From: Anagrus nilaparvatae
Lineage: Eukaryota > Arthropoda > Insecta > Hymenoptera > Mymaridae
DNA length: 64,000 nucleotides
Direction of reading: 5' to 3'
Assembly (NCBI GenBank): GCA_022575985.1
Contig: JAKSXM010000278.1
Coordinates: forward strand, 124,001 to 188,000
Shown here: in pieces, positions 53,654 to 64,000 of the stretch
Position numbering within the stretch: position 1 is the stretch's first letter
How the letters are laid out: the number at the start of each line of letters is the position of its first letter
The notes under the pieces: generated by a model
Told to the model about the DNA's origin: nothing
The model's database searches: none
What the model saw: only the letters and a program-made list of their open reading frames with translations
Made by a program: the position numbers and the translations under genes

Positions 53654-55799
53654 TGAGATAAATTTAAGCGCCATTTAACAAAAAAATAAGATTTTTAACG
53701 TGATTACGATTTATTTAACTTTATTTAAAAACAATAAAACTTTATTTTAAAACTTAAACTTTATTTTAAAACAATTAAAAAAAAAAGATTTTTTCTAGCA
53801 AATAATAATTTATTTAATCATTAACGTTCGGACTCTTGTCAAAATTTCGCCAAATTTATACATTTAATAGAATAGAATATTTTAAAACACGAAAATTACG
53901 AATTTTTACGAATCAATATATTAAAGAAGGGAATTTCCACAAGTAAGTTGACATAGTCCAAGGCACGATGACAAAAAATCCTTATACGAGTTTATGCAGT
54001 TCTCGAAATCGGTTAAAGCATGTGTAAATTCTTATTAGCTAATTACCCAAACTATTTTTAAAATACTACATAAATGTTGAAAAAGCAACATTTCAAAGAA
54101 AAAAATGAAAATGTTTTCCAATTTTAAAAAAAAATCTTAAAAACTAAAAAGTTAGGAAAAATTTTATTAAATTTATTAATTTCCATAGTTTAACTTTAAT
54201 TAAAACTGGCTGATTGGCCTCGCGATGACCGGCTTAACCGTAATAATTAATTTTGTTGGTAACTAATGTAATATTAAATGGTAAAATTTTTAAATTTATG
54301 AGTAAAGATAATTTTTCAGTTGAAAATTGGAACAAAAATAATATAAAAATTGTAAACTAAATTTAAATTAAAATAAAATTAAAATTAAAATCATTAATTA
54401 AAATCATAGAGAAAAAAATGGAGTAAAATAAATCAAAAGACAGAGATCTTTAAGGAGTTATGACCCTAATTGGAAATGACGACAGAACTGAATGAAACAG
54501 GAAAATTATTAAAGCTAAAGATTTTTAAAGTTGAATTGAACTTGGTTTTTTATCTATTACCACATTAATTATCTTTTTATTGCAAATTAAAAGTAGGCAG
54601 TTTAACATTGCTCTTATGGAAATTCATATTTGGAGCTTACAAAAAGTATGATAATGATGACACAGGGAGATGAAACTTATTTTATATGATAAATAAATTG
54701 TCAAAGATTATATTTCCAATTTATTTTATCTAAGTTACCACATTCAATCATTAATTATTCAGTGAAAACCAATTTTTAGCAAGTACCATAACCTAAAATA
54801 ATAATGTTTTTTCATAATTTATAAAATTAAAATAATTTTTTTTGCAATAATATTACATAATAAACACATTTTTTAATATTTATACAACTAATTTTATTTT
54901 AAACTGCAAATTATTTTAAAAAAATAACGTCGGTAATGTGGATATTTGCTTTTTTTTTCCAATTGGGGTCATAAGTCCTTAAATTAATAATTATATAGTA
55001 TTAACATTTAAAATAATTAGATGTATTTAATTAAACTAAATATATAAAATCACTTAATTTCTTCATATAAGTTAATAAATATTAATATTTATAAAAAGAC
55101 AAGCTATCAAAAAAATAAATTTGACAAAGCCACATATTGAATGGTTGGTCTTGCGATGCTAAGCATAAATGGACAATAATACAAAGTATTTTTAATAGTT
55201 TTTTTTTCAATATACGATGAGCTTTTTATAGAAAAGTTTTAATTTTAAATGTTTTTATGCAACAATAACATTGAAATATTGGAATTGAATTTATCAAAAT
55301 ACATCGCACTTTACATTTTTTTTCCAATATTGCCTTGATTTTCATAAAAGTTGAAATATTAGTTTTGAATTGAACAGAATATAACCCACTTTATTTTTTT
55401 TCGAATAGTGTCATGTTTTAAACAAAAGTTGAAATTTCAATTATTTTTAAGCAATTATAGCATTCCGATATTAGTATTCAATGTAGCAGAATATACTCCA
55501 ATATAAAATTTCTTCAAAAAATATACTGTTTTATATAAATGTAGTAATTAGACTGAGCGAAGCTCTGAGCGAGCTCAGTCTGTTCCCGCGACAAAATGTT
55601 AACAGTTTGTTAACACGATAGCTCCTTAACTATATTATTGATTGACTTCAAAATTTCACAGATGGTCTCAAATGAGACAAAGACGAACTGATTAAATTTG
55701 CAGCCCATTTAAAAATGATAGCGAAAAATCTAGCTCCTCATCAAAAAAATACATTTTTTTAAATTTTAATATTGATAATTTTCATACTAACGAATAAAA
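53654..55799. other. AT-rich spacer with one strong hairpin
   Basis: No gene. AGACTGAGC (55550) and GCTCAGTCT (55573) form a perfect 9-bp stem, possibly the end of a small element. Confidence 0.45.
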
Positions 55800-57200
55800 A
55801 AGAACTTTTCACATTACCTAGGGGTATTCGAGGTTGAATAAACATTTTTATGAATAAAATTTTTAATTTTTCAACCCAAGATATTTTCCAATTTTCCAAG
55901 ATGGCAGATTTAAGAACTTGAAAAAATCAACTTTTCATATTACAAAGAGATTTTTCAGAACAAGAAAAATGAATTTGAAGTGGAAAATATTTAATTTTAC
56001 AACCCAACATATTTTCCAATTTTCCAAGATGGCAGATTGAAGAACTTGAAAAAATCAACTTTTCACATTACAAGGAGATTTTTTAGGGCAAGAAAAATGA
56101 ATTTTGAGTTGAAAATATTAAATTTTTTCAACCCAAAATATTTTCCGATTTTCCAATATGGTGGACTAAAAACTTAAAAAAATAAACTTTTCACATTACA
56201 AGGAAGTTTTTTAAGGCGAAAAAAATGAATTTTAAGTGGAAAACATTCAATTTTTCAAACCAACATATTTTCCAAATTTCCATGATGGCAGATTGAAGAA
56301 CTTGAAAAAATCCACTTATCACATTACGAAAAGGTTTTTTAGAACGAAAAAAATGAATTTTAGGTGGAAAACATTCAATTTTTCACACCAACATATTTTC
56401 CAAATTTCCATAATGGCAGATTGAAGAACTTGAAAAAATCCACTTATCACATTACGAAAAGGTTTTTTAGAACGAAAAAAATGAATTTTAGGTGGAAAAC
56501 ATTCAATTTTTCACACCAACATATTTTTCAATTTTCCAAGATGGTAAATTGAAAAACTTAAGAAAATCAACTTTTCACATTACAAAGAGATTTTTTGGGG
56601 CAAAAAAATGAATTTTGAATGGAAAATATTTAATTGTTCAACCCAACATATTTTCCGATTTTGTAAGATAACAAACTAAAAACTTGAAAAAATCAACTTT
56701 TCACATTACAAAAAGGTTTTTTAGAACGAAAAAAATGAATTTTAGGTGGAAAACATTCAATTTTTCACACCAAAATATTTTTCAATTATCCAAGATGGCA
56801 AATTGAAAAACTTGAGAAAATCAACTTTTCATATTACAAAGAAATTATTTAGGACGAGAAAAATGAATTTTGAATTGAAAATATTTAATTTTTCATCCCA
56901 ACATATTTTCTGATTTTCCAATAAGGCGGACTTAAAACTTGAAATATCAACTTTTAACATTAGAAAAAAATTTTGAAGAAAAAAACCAATTTTCGATGAA
57001 AAATATTTAACTTTTCGACCCAACAAATTCTCCGATATTCCCAAATCGTGAACCGTTAAACTTAAAAAAAAATAAATTTTAATCTTACAACGGAGTTTTC
57101 AGGGCAAGAAATATGAATTTTCTGTCAAAAATATTTAATGTTTCAATCCAACACATTTTATAATTTTCCAAGATATAGAACCATAAAACTTAAAATAATC
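55800..57200 (+). repeat. 128-bp satellite array
   Basis: About 11 diverged head-to-tail units of ~128 bp, marked by 'attttccaagatggcagatt', 'acttttcacattacaa' and 'aaaaatgaattttaggtgga'. Two adjacent units (around 56236-56490) are nearly identical. The short ORFs here are repeat artefacts. Confidence 0.9.
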
Positions 57201-57539
57201 AACTATTAATTAATATTAAAAATAGCATTTTTTGGTTTAAGATTTTTGGAAATTGAAACTTTTAGAATATTTAATTGTTGTAGCCATTTAACAAGTTATA
57301 TGTCTCTTAGAATTTAAAAAAAAATTTGTAAATTTATTGACTAAAGACGGAGATATTAGCCCTTAAAATTTCCTTTATTATTGAGCTACTAAATTAATCA
57401 AGGCAAAGAACTATTTTATAACGCTTCTGATTATTAAATATCTTTGAATACAATATTTAGGATTTTACTTAGTATCGATCCCCTAAAAGAATTTCATTGT
57501 CAAACGATAATAAGTAATCGGGATTTAAAAAATCAGTAC

Positions 57540-57895
57540 ATATGTACATGCTGTTGATATTGCTGAATTCAAATCTGATGCCAAAAAACTAATTATGACA
57601 CTTGACAGTCGTCAACTTGTTTTCAACATTAAAGTAATTAACAATTGGTATTTATAAAATCAACAATAATATATGGTTTGCTGAATTTAAATCTGGTGTC
57701 AAAAAATTAATGTTGACAGTTGACAGTTGACAATATATATTCAAACAGTAATAGCGGTCAACTGTAAATATCAATTATTTGACATTAGATTTGAATTCAG
57801 GGTCAAAAAAAATATCTGTGTGCTGGTTTAATAAATCCCGATTATAAATTACCGTTTGACAAATTGTTGACAGCTGTCAACTGTCAATATCATTT
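57540..57895. repeat. TGACAGTTGACA-type repeats with a perfect palindrome
   Basis: Repeated GTTGACAGTTGAC blocks and 'gaatttaaatctgatgtcaaaaaa' units in both orientations. TTGACAGCTGTCAA at 57867-57880 is a perfect 14-bp palindrome. Probably a remnant of a nonautonomous DNA element. Confidence 0.5.
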
Positions 57896-58059
57896 TTCTG
57901 ACATCTATGGAGCTTTGGAGCTTTGTGGGAGCCGAAGAAAGCATATTGGAGCTTCGTGCCCATTAAGACTTTTGCTCAGGATGACGAAATGTACAAAATA
58001 CCAAAAATTCAGCCAATTTCGCCGAAACCCGAATCCCATAAGGTTTGTGCGGGGTCTTT

Positions 58060-58290
58060 TCGCGTTTGTTTTAAGGTGCAAAAAATGTAGAAAGTGAAAA
58101 TTTCGATAAATGAATAGATTAAGGTCGTGTAAATAGGCTTATTAAAAATAAAAAATTTGAAAAATCCGCAGTAAAGCTTGAAACCCGGCTTATTTTAAAG
58201 CCGTTCAAAACAGGTTTCAAGTAGATAGCTCAAAAACTCAGTCCAAAAGCGATTTTTGTCCATTTTTCCACACTGTGCGCCATTTAGGGA
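58060..58290 (+). repeat. Dispersed repeat shared with the Polinton TIRs
   Basis: Similar to 21540-21690 in the same orientation (GTGAAAATTTCGATAAATGA, AAAAATCCGCAGT). Its right half matches 21270-21410 in inverse orientation (CAAAAACTCAGT ... CACACTGT) and 43965-44035. It is therefore a repeat family present inside the TIRs and outside the element. Confidence 0.7.
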
Positions 58291-58559
58291 AATTGGAAAA
58301 TTTTTTTTTAGGTCCGTGGATAAAAATAGGTGTATTATATGATTATTGACCTGTTAAATCCGAATCCGGGGTCTATTTTGACCTAAAAGTGGCAGATTAA
58401 TTGTTATTAACAAATTATTGCAAAATTAGCCCAAAATTAAGCAAAATCGAGTTGTACATGTTAACAAGCTTCAAAAATTTGTTAGTTAAGCAAAACTTTC
58501 TAATATAATTTAACTTACAGTACATAAATTTTAAATATTTAATACTTTAGATGAATTAT

Positions 58560-58880
58560 TTAAACAGTTTGTTTAAACAATTTGTAAATGCTAATAATTA
58601 CTTTTATGGATCAAAACTGAGTGCGACACTAAGTTACTTATATTTTTTTATACCCTGGATACGAATTTAAAGCTAAATTTCGATAAAAATTATACAGGCA
58701 ATTGTTTAAATAATTTTAAATTGTTTAAACAATTTGTAAATGTTAATAATTACTTTTTTTGGATCAAAACTGAGTGCGACACTAAGTTACATATATTTTT
58801 GCATGCCCTGAATACGAATTTAAAGCTCAATTACAATAAAAATTATACAGGTAATTGTTGAAACAATTTTTAATTGTTTA
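58560..58880 (+). repeat. ~153-bp tandem duplication
   Basis: TCAAAACTGAGTGCGACACT occurs at 58611 and 58764 within two similar units bounded by TTGTTTAAACAATTTGTAAA. Confidence 0.8.
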
Positions 58881-58968
58881 AGGCCCCCTTTTCATTATTT
58901 TGTGTAATTTTAATGAATTTTTTTAGTTTTTTTAAATTAAAAATATTATATAAGGGAGTGTGTTCTAA

Positions 58969-59172
58969 GTGTACGTTTTATTTTTTTTTAAAAATTGTAT
59001 TTTCAATTTCATTTTGAATTTCATTGTTTATTATTTATTAAACATTGACATGTTAGATAAGAATTGTTTGTCTCTTAAATTTACATTTTTAAAATTAAAT
59101 GGATTCAAGTTTTGTCTTATAAACTTTGTAAAATTTGGATTGATCTTACTAAATGAAATTACTAAATTATAA
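58969..59172 (+). other. Low-confidence hydrophobic ORF
   Basis: A Phe/Leu/Asn-rich open frame in AT-rich sequence with no ATG support in its 5' part. Probably fortuitous. Confidence 0.12.
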
Positions 59173-59204
59173 ATTTTTTACTAATAATATTGGATGTTAC
59201 ATAG

Positions 59205-59439
59205 GTTCAAACTTTCTGAAATTAAGTGGAACTACTTTGCTAGACTAGTTGGTGTCATGGGATTCACAGTTGGATGTCTTTTCATTTATCCTGCTTGCTG
59301 TTTAACTTACAAATTCAATATCATCCTAGGATCCTACTGCACTTCAATATTGTTATTCATTACAAAATGCTATTTTCTCTTATTAACTATTAGCATATTA
59401 TTTAATTTAGTAAGAATTCAATCAATTCTAGCATATTGA
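59205..59439 (+). CDS. Possible exon of a membrane protein
   Basis: Follows an acceptor-like TTACATAG (ends about 59204) and reads FKLSEIKWNYFARLVGVMGF ... CCLTYKFNI, with two or three hydrophobic stretches and a TGA at the end. The first ~40 residues look more protein-like than the AT-rich surroundings. No family recognised. Confidence 0.25.
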
Positions 59440-59689
59440 TATATGGCTCTAGTTTTTTAACTCAAACTAAATTAACTTGATACATTAAATTACATTTTTT
59501 TTTTGTATTGTTAAGTACAGTATTTTTCTCTTACGAACCATAATGGTGTTAAACTCTTATGAATATCTTACAAATTCTCATAAACTAAATTCATCTTGCT
59601 ACTATTTAAAATCAATATTATTATCATTGTTATATAAAATATTGTAAATTTTTCAAATGTTTAAATTGTTAGTTGACTTTAATAACATG

Positions 59690-61020
59690 CTAAGATACGC
59701 CTCTTCTCTACAATCTGCAATTATAGAAATTTTGCAGATTATAGTTTTTTAAATTAAATTTTGTATGTTAACTTGCTTATAATTTTTGCGGGGAAAGAGG
59801 TTGTATATTTTTATTTTGAAAATTAATTGAAGTTTGTATTATTTTCAACTAATATATTTGAATTAGATTATTATCAGTTTTATCAATTCATTAGAGTGGA
59901 TTTGGCAGGGTGGGTGGCAATTGTGATTTTTACTAATTAATTATTCTATTAATATAGCACCTGCTTTGTTAAACTACTTCATTTGTAAAATTTGTGCAAA
60001 ATCCTTGCTGATTTAAGATATAAACTCACTTTCAATATATTTTCTGTGTATGAAAAATTGTATATCATCTCTACTTGCAGAAATGATATAAAGTTGTTAA
60101 GTTATTATACTCTCTTATTATTACTTGTTTGAAAAATTGCATAAAAAAATATTATGATCTCATTGTAGACATAATAAAGGAAGAATTAAATCAGGAGGAT
60201 TCTCAATAAGTTATTATTTAACTGCTTTAGTCTCAAAACAAAAATTGCATTTATTTAATTCTATTTTTCAATTATTTATATTTTAAATTCATTATTGCTG
60301 GTGCAGTAGTGATATCAGTGATATAATTATTTCTATTAGAATAATTATTAAATCTTGAATCTACAGATATCTTGCTGGTTTAGTCAGGATAGTAAAACTT
60401 GAAATTAGGCAATCTGTCTATGCTAAACTCGCATCAATTCATTATTTATTGTATTTTTACGCGTTTTGTCAAATGTTGTACTGTAGAATATGATATAATC
60501 TTATGATTAAGTATAATCAAGAACTCTTCAAGTTCAATTAATTAAAATTAATTAAGATAATTTATTTATATTTAATTGGCTATCATTTTATAACTTGTAA
60601 CTTTTTTTATTTTTCCATTTCTGGTTTTATTTTTTTTTTTTAATTCACTTGATTAAAAACAAATTTATGTAAATATAAAACACTACAAAATGTAGAATTC
60701 AAAAAATTTTTCGCCTCAAATTTTGCTATTAATTTTGTAATTATTGTTTATATCTCACTTCTTTAATCTGCAATTGTAAAATTTCTTAGAGATAGTGTAA
60801 TTGTAAATTTGCTTACTTTTTTGAAAGGAGGGAGATGTGAATAGTAGTTGTAGAAACATGGATTTTCAATTGATTTGCTAATTGTGATATAACTTTGTAT
60901 GAGCAAATTTGGCAAGGTGGGTGGTGAAAATTACTGTATTTTTAACTTTATAAAAATAATTCTTGCTCCATTGCCCCTACTTTGTTAAATTGCTCTAACA
61001 TATTGCTTACACTACAGTTT
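59690..61020 (+). repeat. Duplicated noncoding block, ~1.05-kb period
   Basis: The series AATCTGCAATT ... GGGAAAGAGG ... TTTGGCAGGGTGGGTGG ... GCACCTGCTTTGTTAAACT (59710-59975) is matched by AATCTGCAATT ... AGGAGGGAGA ... TTTGGCAAGGTGGGTGG ... GCCCCTACTTTGTTAAATT (60765-61000). No coding potential. Either an old tandem duplication or repeated domains of a noncoding RNA. Confidence 0.55.
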
Positions 61021-61739
61021 AAAAAAATTTTGATCACATGTTCCTTTTCAATTTGCGAGGAAAAGGGAATGCTTGGAGTTCTACTTGCAGAACTAATCTC
61101 AAAAAAATTTTTAAACTGGGTCTCAAACCACTATATAAAAATTTTGTTATAATTTTGCTTGAAAGCTAAGTTATCATGCTTAAGCTTTATTTATTTGTGT
61201 GCGCGAGTATTAAATTCAAGAATTTTACTCAAACTACCATATTACTCTCACCATTTTTGAGGAGAGGAAAACTGTCTAAATCGAGTTTCCGAAATACTTT
61301 AAGCAAAATTTTTATATTGTGTTAATGTTCTACTTGTTGAACTTTATGAAACTTGTTAATATGCTATAATGATACTTCTCTGTAGTACATAGCTCAAATT
61401 ATAAAAAAAAAGATAAGTGTCATTATTGACTGTGTAATGCGATCTGGGCCTTCAATGGTCTTACAAACCATTGATGTCTACGGATTTCATGCCGGTCTAA
61501 TGGAATCAGATTTGCATTTAAATTGAAAACTTTTTATCAATTGTAATTTAACTGTTTAAATTTTTAAATTATTTTTTAATTTATGTAGCCGTTTGACATA
61601 TTGTAAAAATATTCGAGTCAAATTTGTATTTTTCATTTATCACCATTATTTTTTATATTCATTCTTTATTTATAATTTTATTAGTAAAATTGTGGTGGGT
61701 GGAAATGTTGCGTAAATGTATGCATTATAATGTATTATA

Positions 61740-61925
61740 TGGTATGTGTGTGTAGGAGATCTCCCCTCCCTTTTTTGTATATATTCTCCCTTTTATTCTT
61801 TAGTGTTCGTTGAGACGCCAAGCAACGAGCGTCGTCTTAATAAATAGTATTACATAATATATACTATGTGTATTTAATAAGTCAACCATCTCCATCACCA
61901 AATCTATCAATTATCCATCAGCGTC
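61740..61925 (+). repeat. Possible LTR remnant
   Basis: A locally distinct stretch with TGTGTGTAGGAGATCTCCCC, a TATA-like TGTATATATT, a GC-rich block (GAGACGCCAAGCAACGAGCG) and AATAAATAG, ending in CATCA. This layout resembles a solo LTR, but no matching second LTR or target duplication was found. Confidence 0.25.
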
Positions 61926-62335
61926 TCATTTTTAAATTTGAAAACTCCACAATGCTGGCAAGGATATTGCATTCATCCTATGTTAACGTTAGGATGATTA
62001 GAATAGTTTAAATTAGGATCGTAAGTGAATGACATATTATTCATCGAATTTCATCCCCTCAAAAATCTAGCTTGTCGATTTATTTGCACTCTGTCTACGT
62101 AGTTTTCATCTTCATTAAGTAATATGACCTAAAAAGAATTATAAAAAAAATTATTAAAATTTAATTATTTAATCCGGAAAAAGAAAATATTAATTATGAA
62201 AAATAATTTATTTATTAATTGTTTATATTGAAATTGATTTTATCCGTAAAAGGAAAATATTTTTTAAATTTTGTAGTTGACATTCATCATTTTTTTTATT
62301 ATTTTTTTTGAAAATTTTCTTTCTTATTATTAGGT
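61926..62335. other. AT-rich spacer
   Basis: No supported feature. Confidence 0.35.
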
Positions 62336-62899
62336 AAATAAAAATAAAGACGATCAAAAATGGAACAAATTTAGAAATAATTTATTTACTTCGACGTTTC
62401 GAAAGCTCAGGCTTTCATTATCAAGAATTTCTGTAACAATTATAATTATAAATTTATAAGATATTGTTTCTAATTATACAGAATATTTTTAAAAAATTTT
62501 TTATTTTTACTTACATAACTTTTATAGAAAATAAGTAACCCAACTATGAAATGACATAACATATAAAAATATATAAAAAATAGTATACGTTATAAAACAG
62601 AGTAGACCGATATTTGTTTATATTATAATAAGTTTATGAGTGTGGCTGGAGGACTGTTTTTTAACTGATCCATTTGAAGAAATTATTGTATTTTTATTTT
62701 TATTTTTAGGAATTATAACGTATTTACGTGGGAGAGGGGTAAAAAAATTTTTTTGGAAAAGATTTTAAAAAGGCTTTAAAAATTTTTTGGAAAAAATTTT
62801 TTTAATTTTTTAATGTAATTAAGGTAGGTTTATTTTAAACGTTTTTTTATTAGGTGTATTGTGTTTTTAAAAAAATATTTCATTTTTTGATTGTCTTCT

Positions 62900-63445
62900 C
62901 TACGGTTTGAAGTGTTCAGTGTCTTCTATATGCATCATTTCACTAAATTTAAAGGAAAATTTTTGTTTGGTTTTTCCTCTGTGGATAAAGAAAACTGAAT
63001 TTTCTTTTTTCTTTTTATAAGCTCTTTTGTGCTCGTTTATGCGTTTACTGAGTTTACGTCGGGATTGACCAATATACGAGAAATTACAATCTTTACATTT
63101 AATTTTGTATACAATATTATTTTTATCTGCTTTTTTGACTTTGTCCTTCCCTAGTGTTATGATGATATTAAATTTATTAATATTTTTGTTTATGACAGAA
63201 ATATTGCATAGTTTTAAGGTGGAAGCAATGTCATCATTTAGGTATTTGTAAAAATGTACGATCAGTTTATTTTTTGGAACTCTATTTTCAGGGTTAATAT
63301 TTAGTTGTGGATTTATATTTTTTTGATGTAAGTGTGCGATTCGTTTATCTGTATATTTGTTGATAAATTTTATGGGGTAATCATTACATTGTAAAAATTT
63401 TTTTGCTAATTTTATATTACTATTATGGAACTTTTTATAGGACAA
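62900..63445 (-). pseudogene. GIY-YIG endonuclease domain of the Penelope-like element
   Basis: 181-aa open piece. The GIY-YIG module is near residues 110-155 (NIVYKIKCKDC, SYIGQSRRKLSKRINEHKRA), preceded by the linker typical of Penelope ORFs. The N-terminal RT is in a different frame (63412-63639), so this is a fragment of a broken gene. Confidence 0.8.
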
Positions 63446-63639
63446 TAATATAGATTATCTGTAATATTATATATGATTGCAATTTTTTGTTTTATTGGAT
63501 GGTGTGAATGAAAATTCAGGAATCTAGCAGAAAATGTTTTTTTTCTAAACCAATTTGTTAAGGCATACGAATTTTCATTTCTAAAACCAGTTATATTCAA
63601 AAAATTGATGCTGTTATTACATTTATCTTCGGTTTCCAT
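63412..63639 (-). pseudogene. Penelope reverse transcriptase thumb fragment
   Basis: Contains the FLNFHSHHPIKQKIAII segment conserved at the end of Penelope RTs. It overlaps the endonuclease piece by 34 nt in another frame. Confidence 0.7.
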
Positions 63640-63667
63640 GGTGATTTTAATATTTTGGTTATAATTA

Positions 63668-63866
63668 TTAAAGGTATTTTAAATTTTTTTTTTTTTTTTT
63701 TTTTTTGTTGTAAATTATAAAAATATCATCTACATATCTGAGGTAAAGAAGAATAGGGGATTTTGTATCTTTGGAAGGGTTTAAAAAGCAATTACATGAC
63801 CGGTCAAGTACTATGTTACTTTTCAGTTTTTCTAATGACACTTTTCTAAATGATCCATCACTCAGT
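63668..63866 (-). pseudogene. Penelope reverse transcriptase palm fragment
   Basis: Carries the catalytic YVDDIF motif and the CNCFLNPSKD region upstream of it, then breaks at a ~24-base poly-A (minus strand) that shifts the frame. Confidence 0.7.
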
Positions 63867-64000
63867 AAACGCATAAACGAGCACAAAAGAGCTTATAAAA
63901 AGAAAAAAGAAAATTCAGTTTTCTTTATCCACAGAAGAAAAACCAAACACAAATTTTCCTTTGAATTCCAAAATATAAAAATTTTAGAAACTAAAAAAAA
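63867..64000 (+). mobile_element. Second Penelope-like fragment, opposite orientation
   Basis: Plus-strand copy of the end of the GIY-YIG domain (RINEHKRAYKKKKENS), nearly identical to 62955-63050 in inverse. It abuts the minus-strand element at about 63866 and runs to the window end. Confidence 0.75.

Larger units (their letters stand above)
62340..63866 (-). mobile_element. Penelope-like element, 5'-truncated
   Basis: A minus-strand remnant with, in order, an RT palm fragment, an RT thumb and a GIY-YIG endonuclease. The 3' region has the Penelope-type sequence TTACTTCGACGTTTCGAAAG (~62386-62405). Frameshifts and a poly-A tract inside the coding region show it is not functional. Confidence 0.8.

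Noticed and set aside
56236..56552. Two similar 62-aa ORFs
   Set aside because: They are the same frame of adjacent 128-bp satellite units; the unit length is not a multiple of three, so no long coding repeat results.

Overview
This is a eukaryotic, strongly AT-rich chromosome window, most likely from an insect. Genes have short GT-AG introns, and the mobile content is typical of arthropods: an R1-clade-like non-LTR retrotransposon, CR1/Jockey-like and Penelope-like fragments, MITEs, satellites and C2H2 zinc-finger remnants. I cannot name the host species.

The centrepiece is one large self-synthesising DNA transposon/virus of the Polinton/Maverick (adintovirus-like) class, about 17.74-47.01 kb. 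It is bounded by 3-4 kb terminal inverted repeats (TIRs) whose outer ends both read AGT(T/C)C(A/G)CTCTCCCGATAA inward. Between the TIRs lie: a spliced cysteine-rich, Thr-rich membrane protein with a tiny two-exon gene in its intron (22.8-25.1 kb); a 2.8-kb satellite of ~515-bp units (25.2-28.0 kb); an accessory block of unknown genes (28.0-31.2 kb); a minus-strand morphogenesis operon (coiled-coil repeat protein, a 302-aa Polinton-associated protein, packaging ATPase; 31.4-33.7 kb); a plus-strand virion operon (phospholipase A2/basic core protein, adenain-like protease, penton-like minor capsid, small basic protein, major capsid, an unknown 155-aa protein, three mini membrane proteins, rve integrase; 33.8-38.6 kb); and a minus-strand block with a five-exon protein-primed DNA polymerase B and three tandem RING-finger genes (38.7-43.6 kb). 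Every core gene reads open once introns are taken into account, so this copy looks recent.

A second, diverged copy of the polymerase/RING end sits at 1-8.3 kb. Its polymerase has a nonsense codon and runs off the window, and its second RING gene is split by an intact 6.3-kb R1-like retrotransposon flanked by a 13-bp target-site duplication. A 5'-truncated copy of the same retrotransposon lies at 14.9 kb.

The rest is repeat-rich. It holds a degenerate retrotransposon with a 142-bp triplication (11.4-14.35 kb), C2H2 zinc-finger remnants on the same strand on both sides of the big element (17.3-17.74 and 47.03-47.6 kb), a truncated RT fragment (48.1-49.1 kb), a decayed multi-exon membrane-protein gene (50.2-51.2 kb), two MITEs, a 128-bp satellite (55.8-57.2 kb), a duplicated noncoding stretch (59.7-61.0 kb), and Penelope-like fragments in opposite orientations at the right edge. 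I saw no tRNA, rRNA or CRISPR array.
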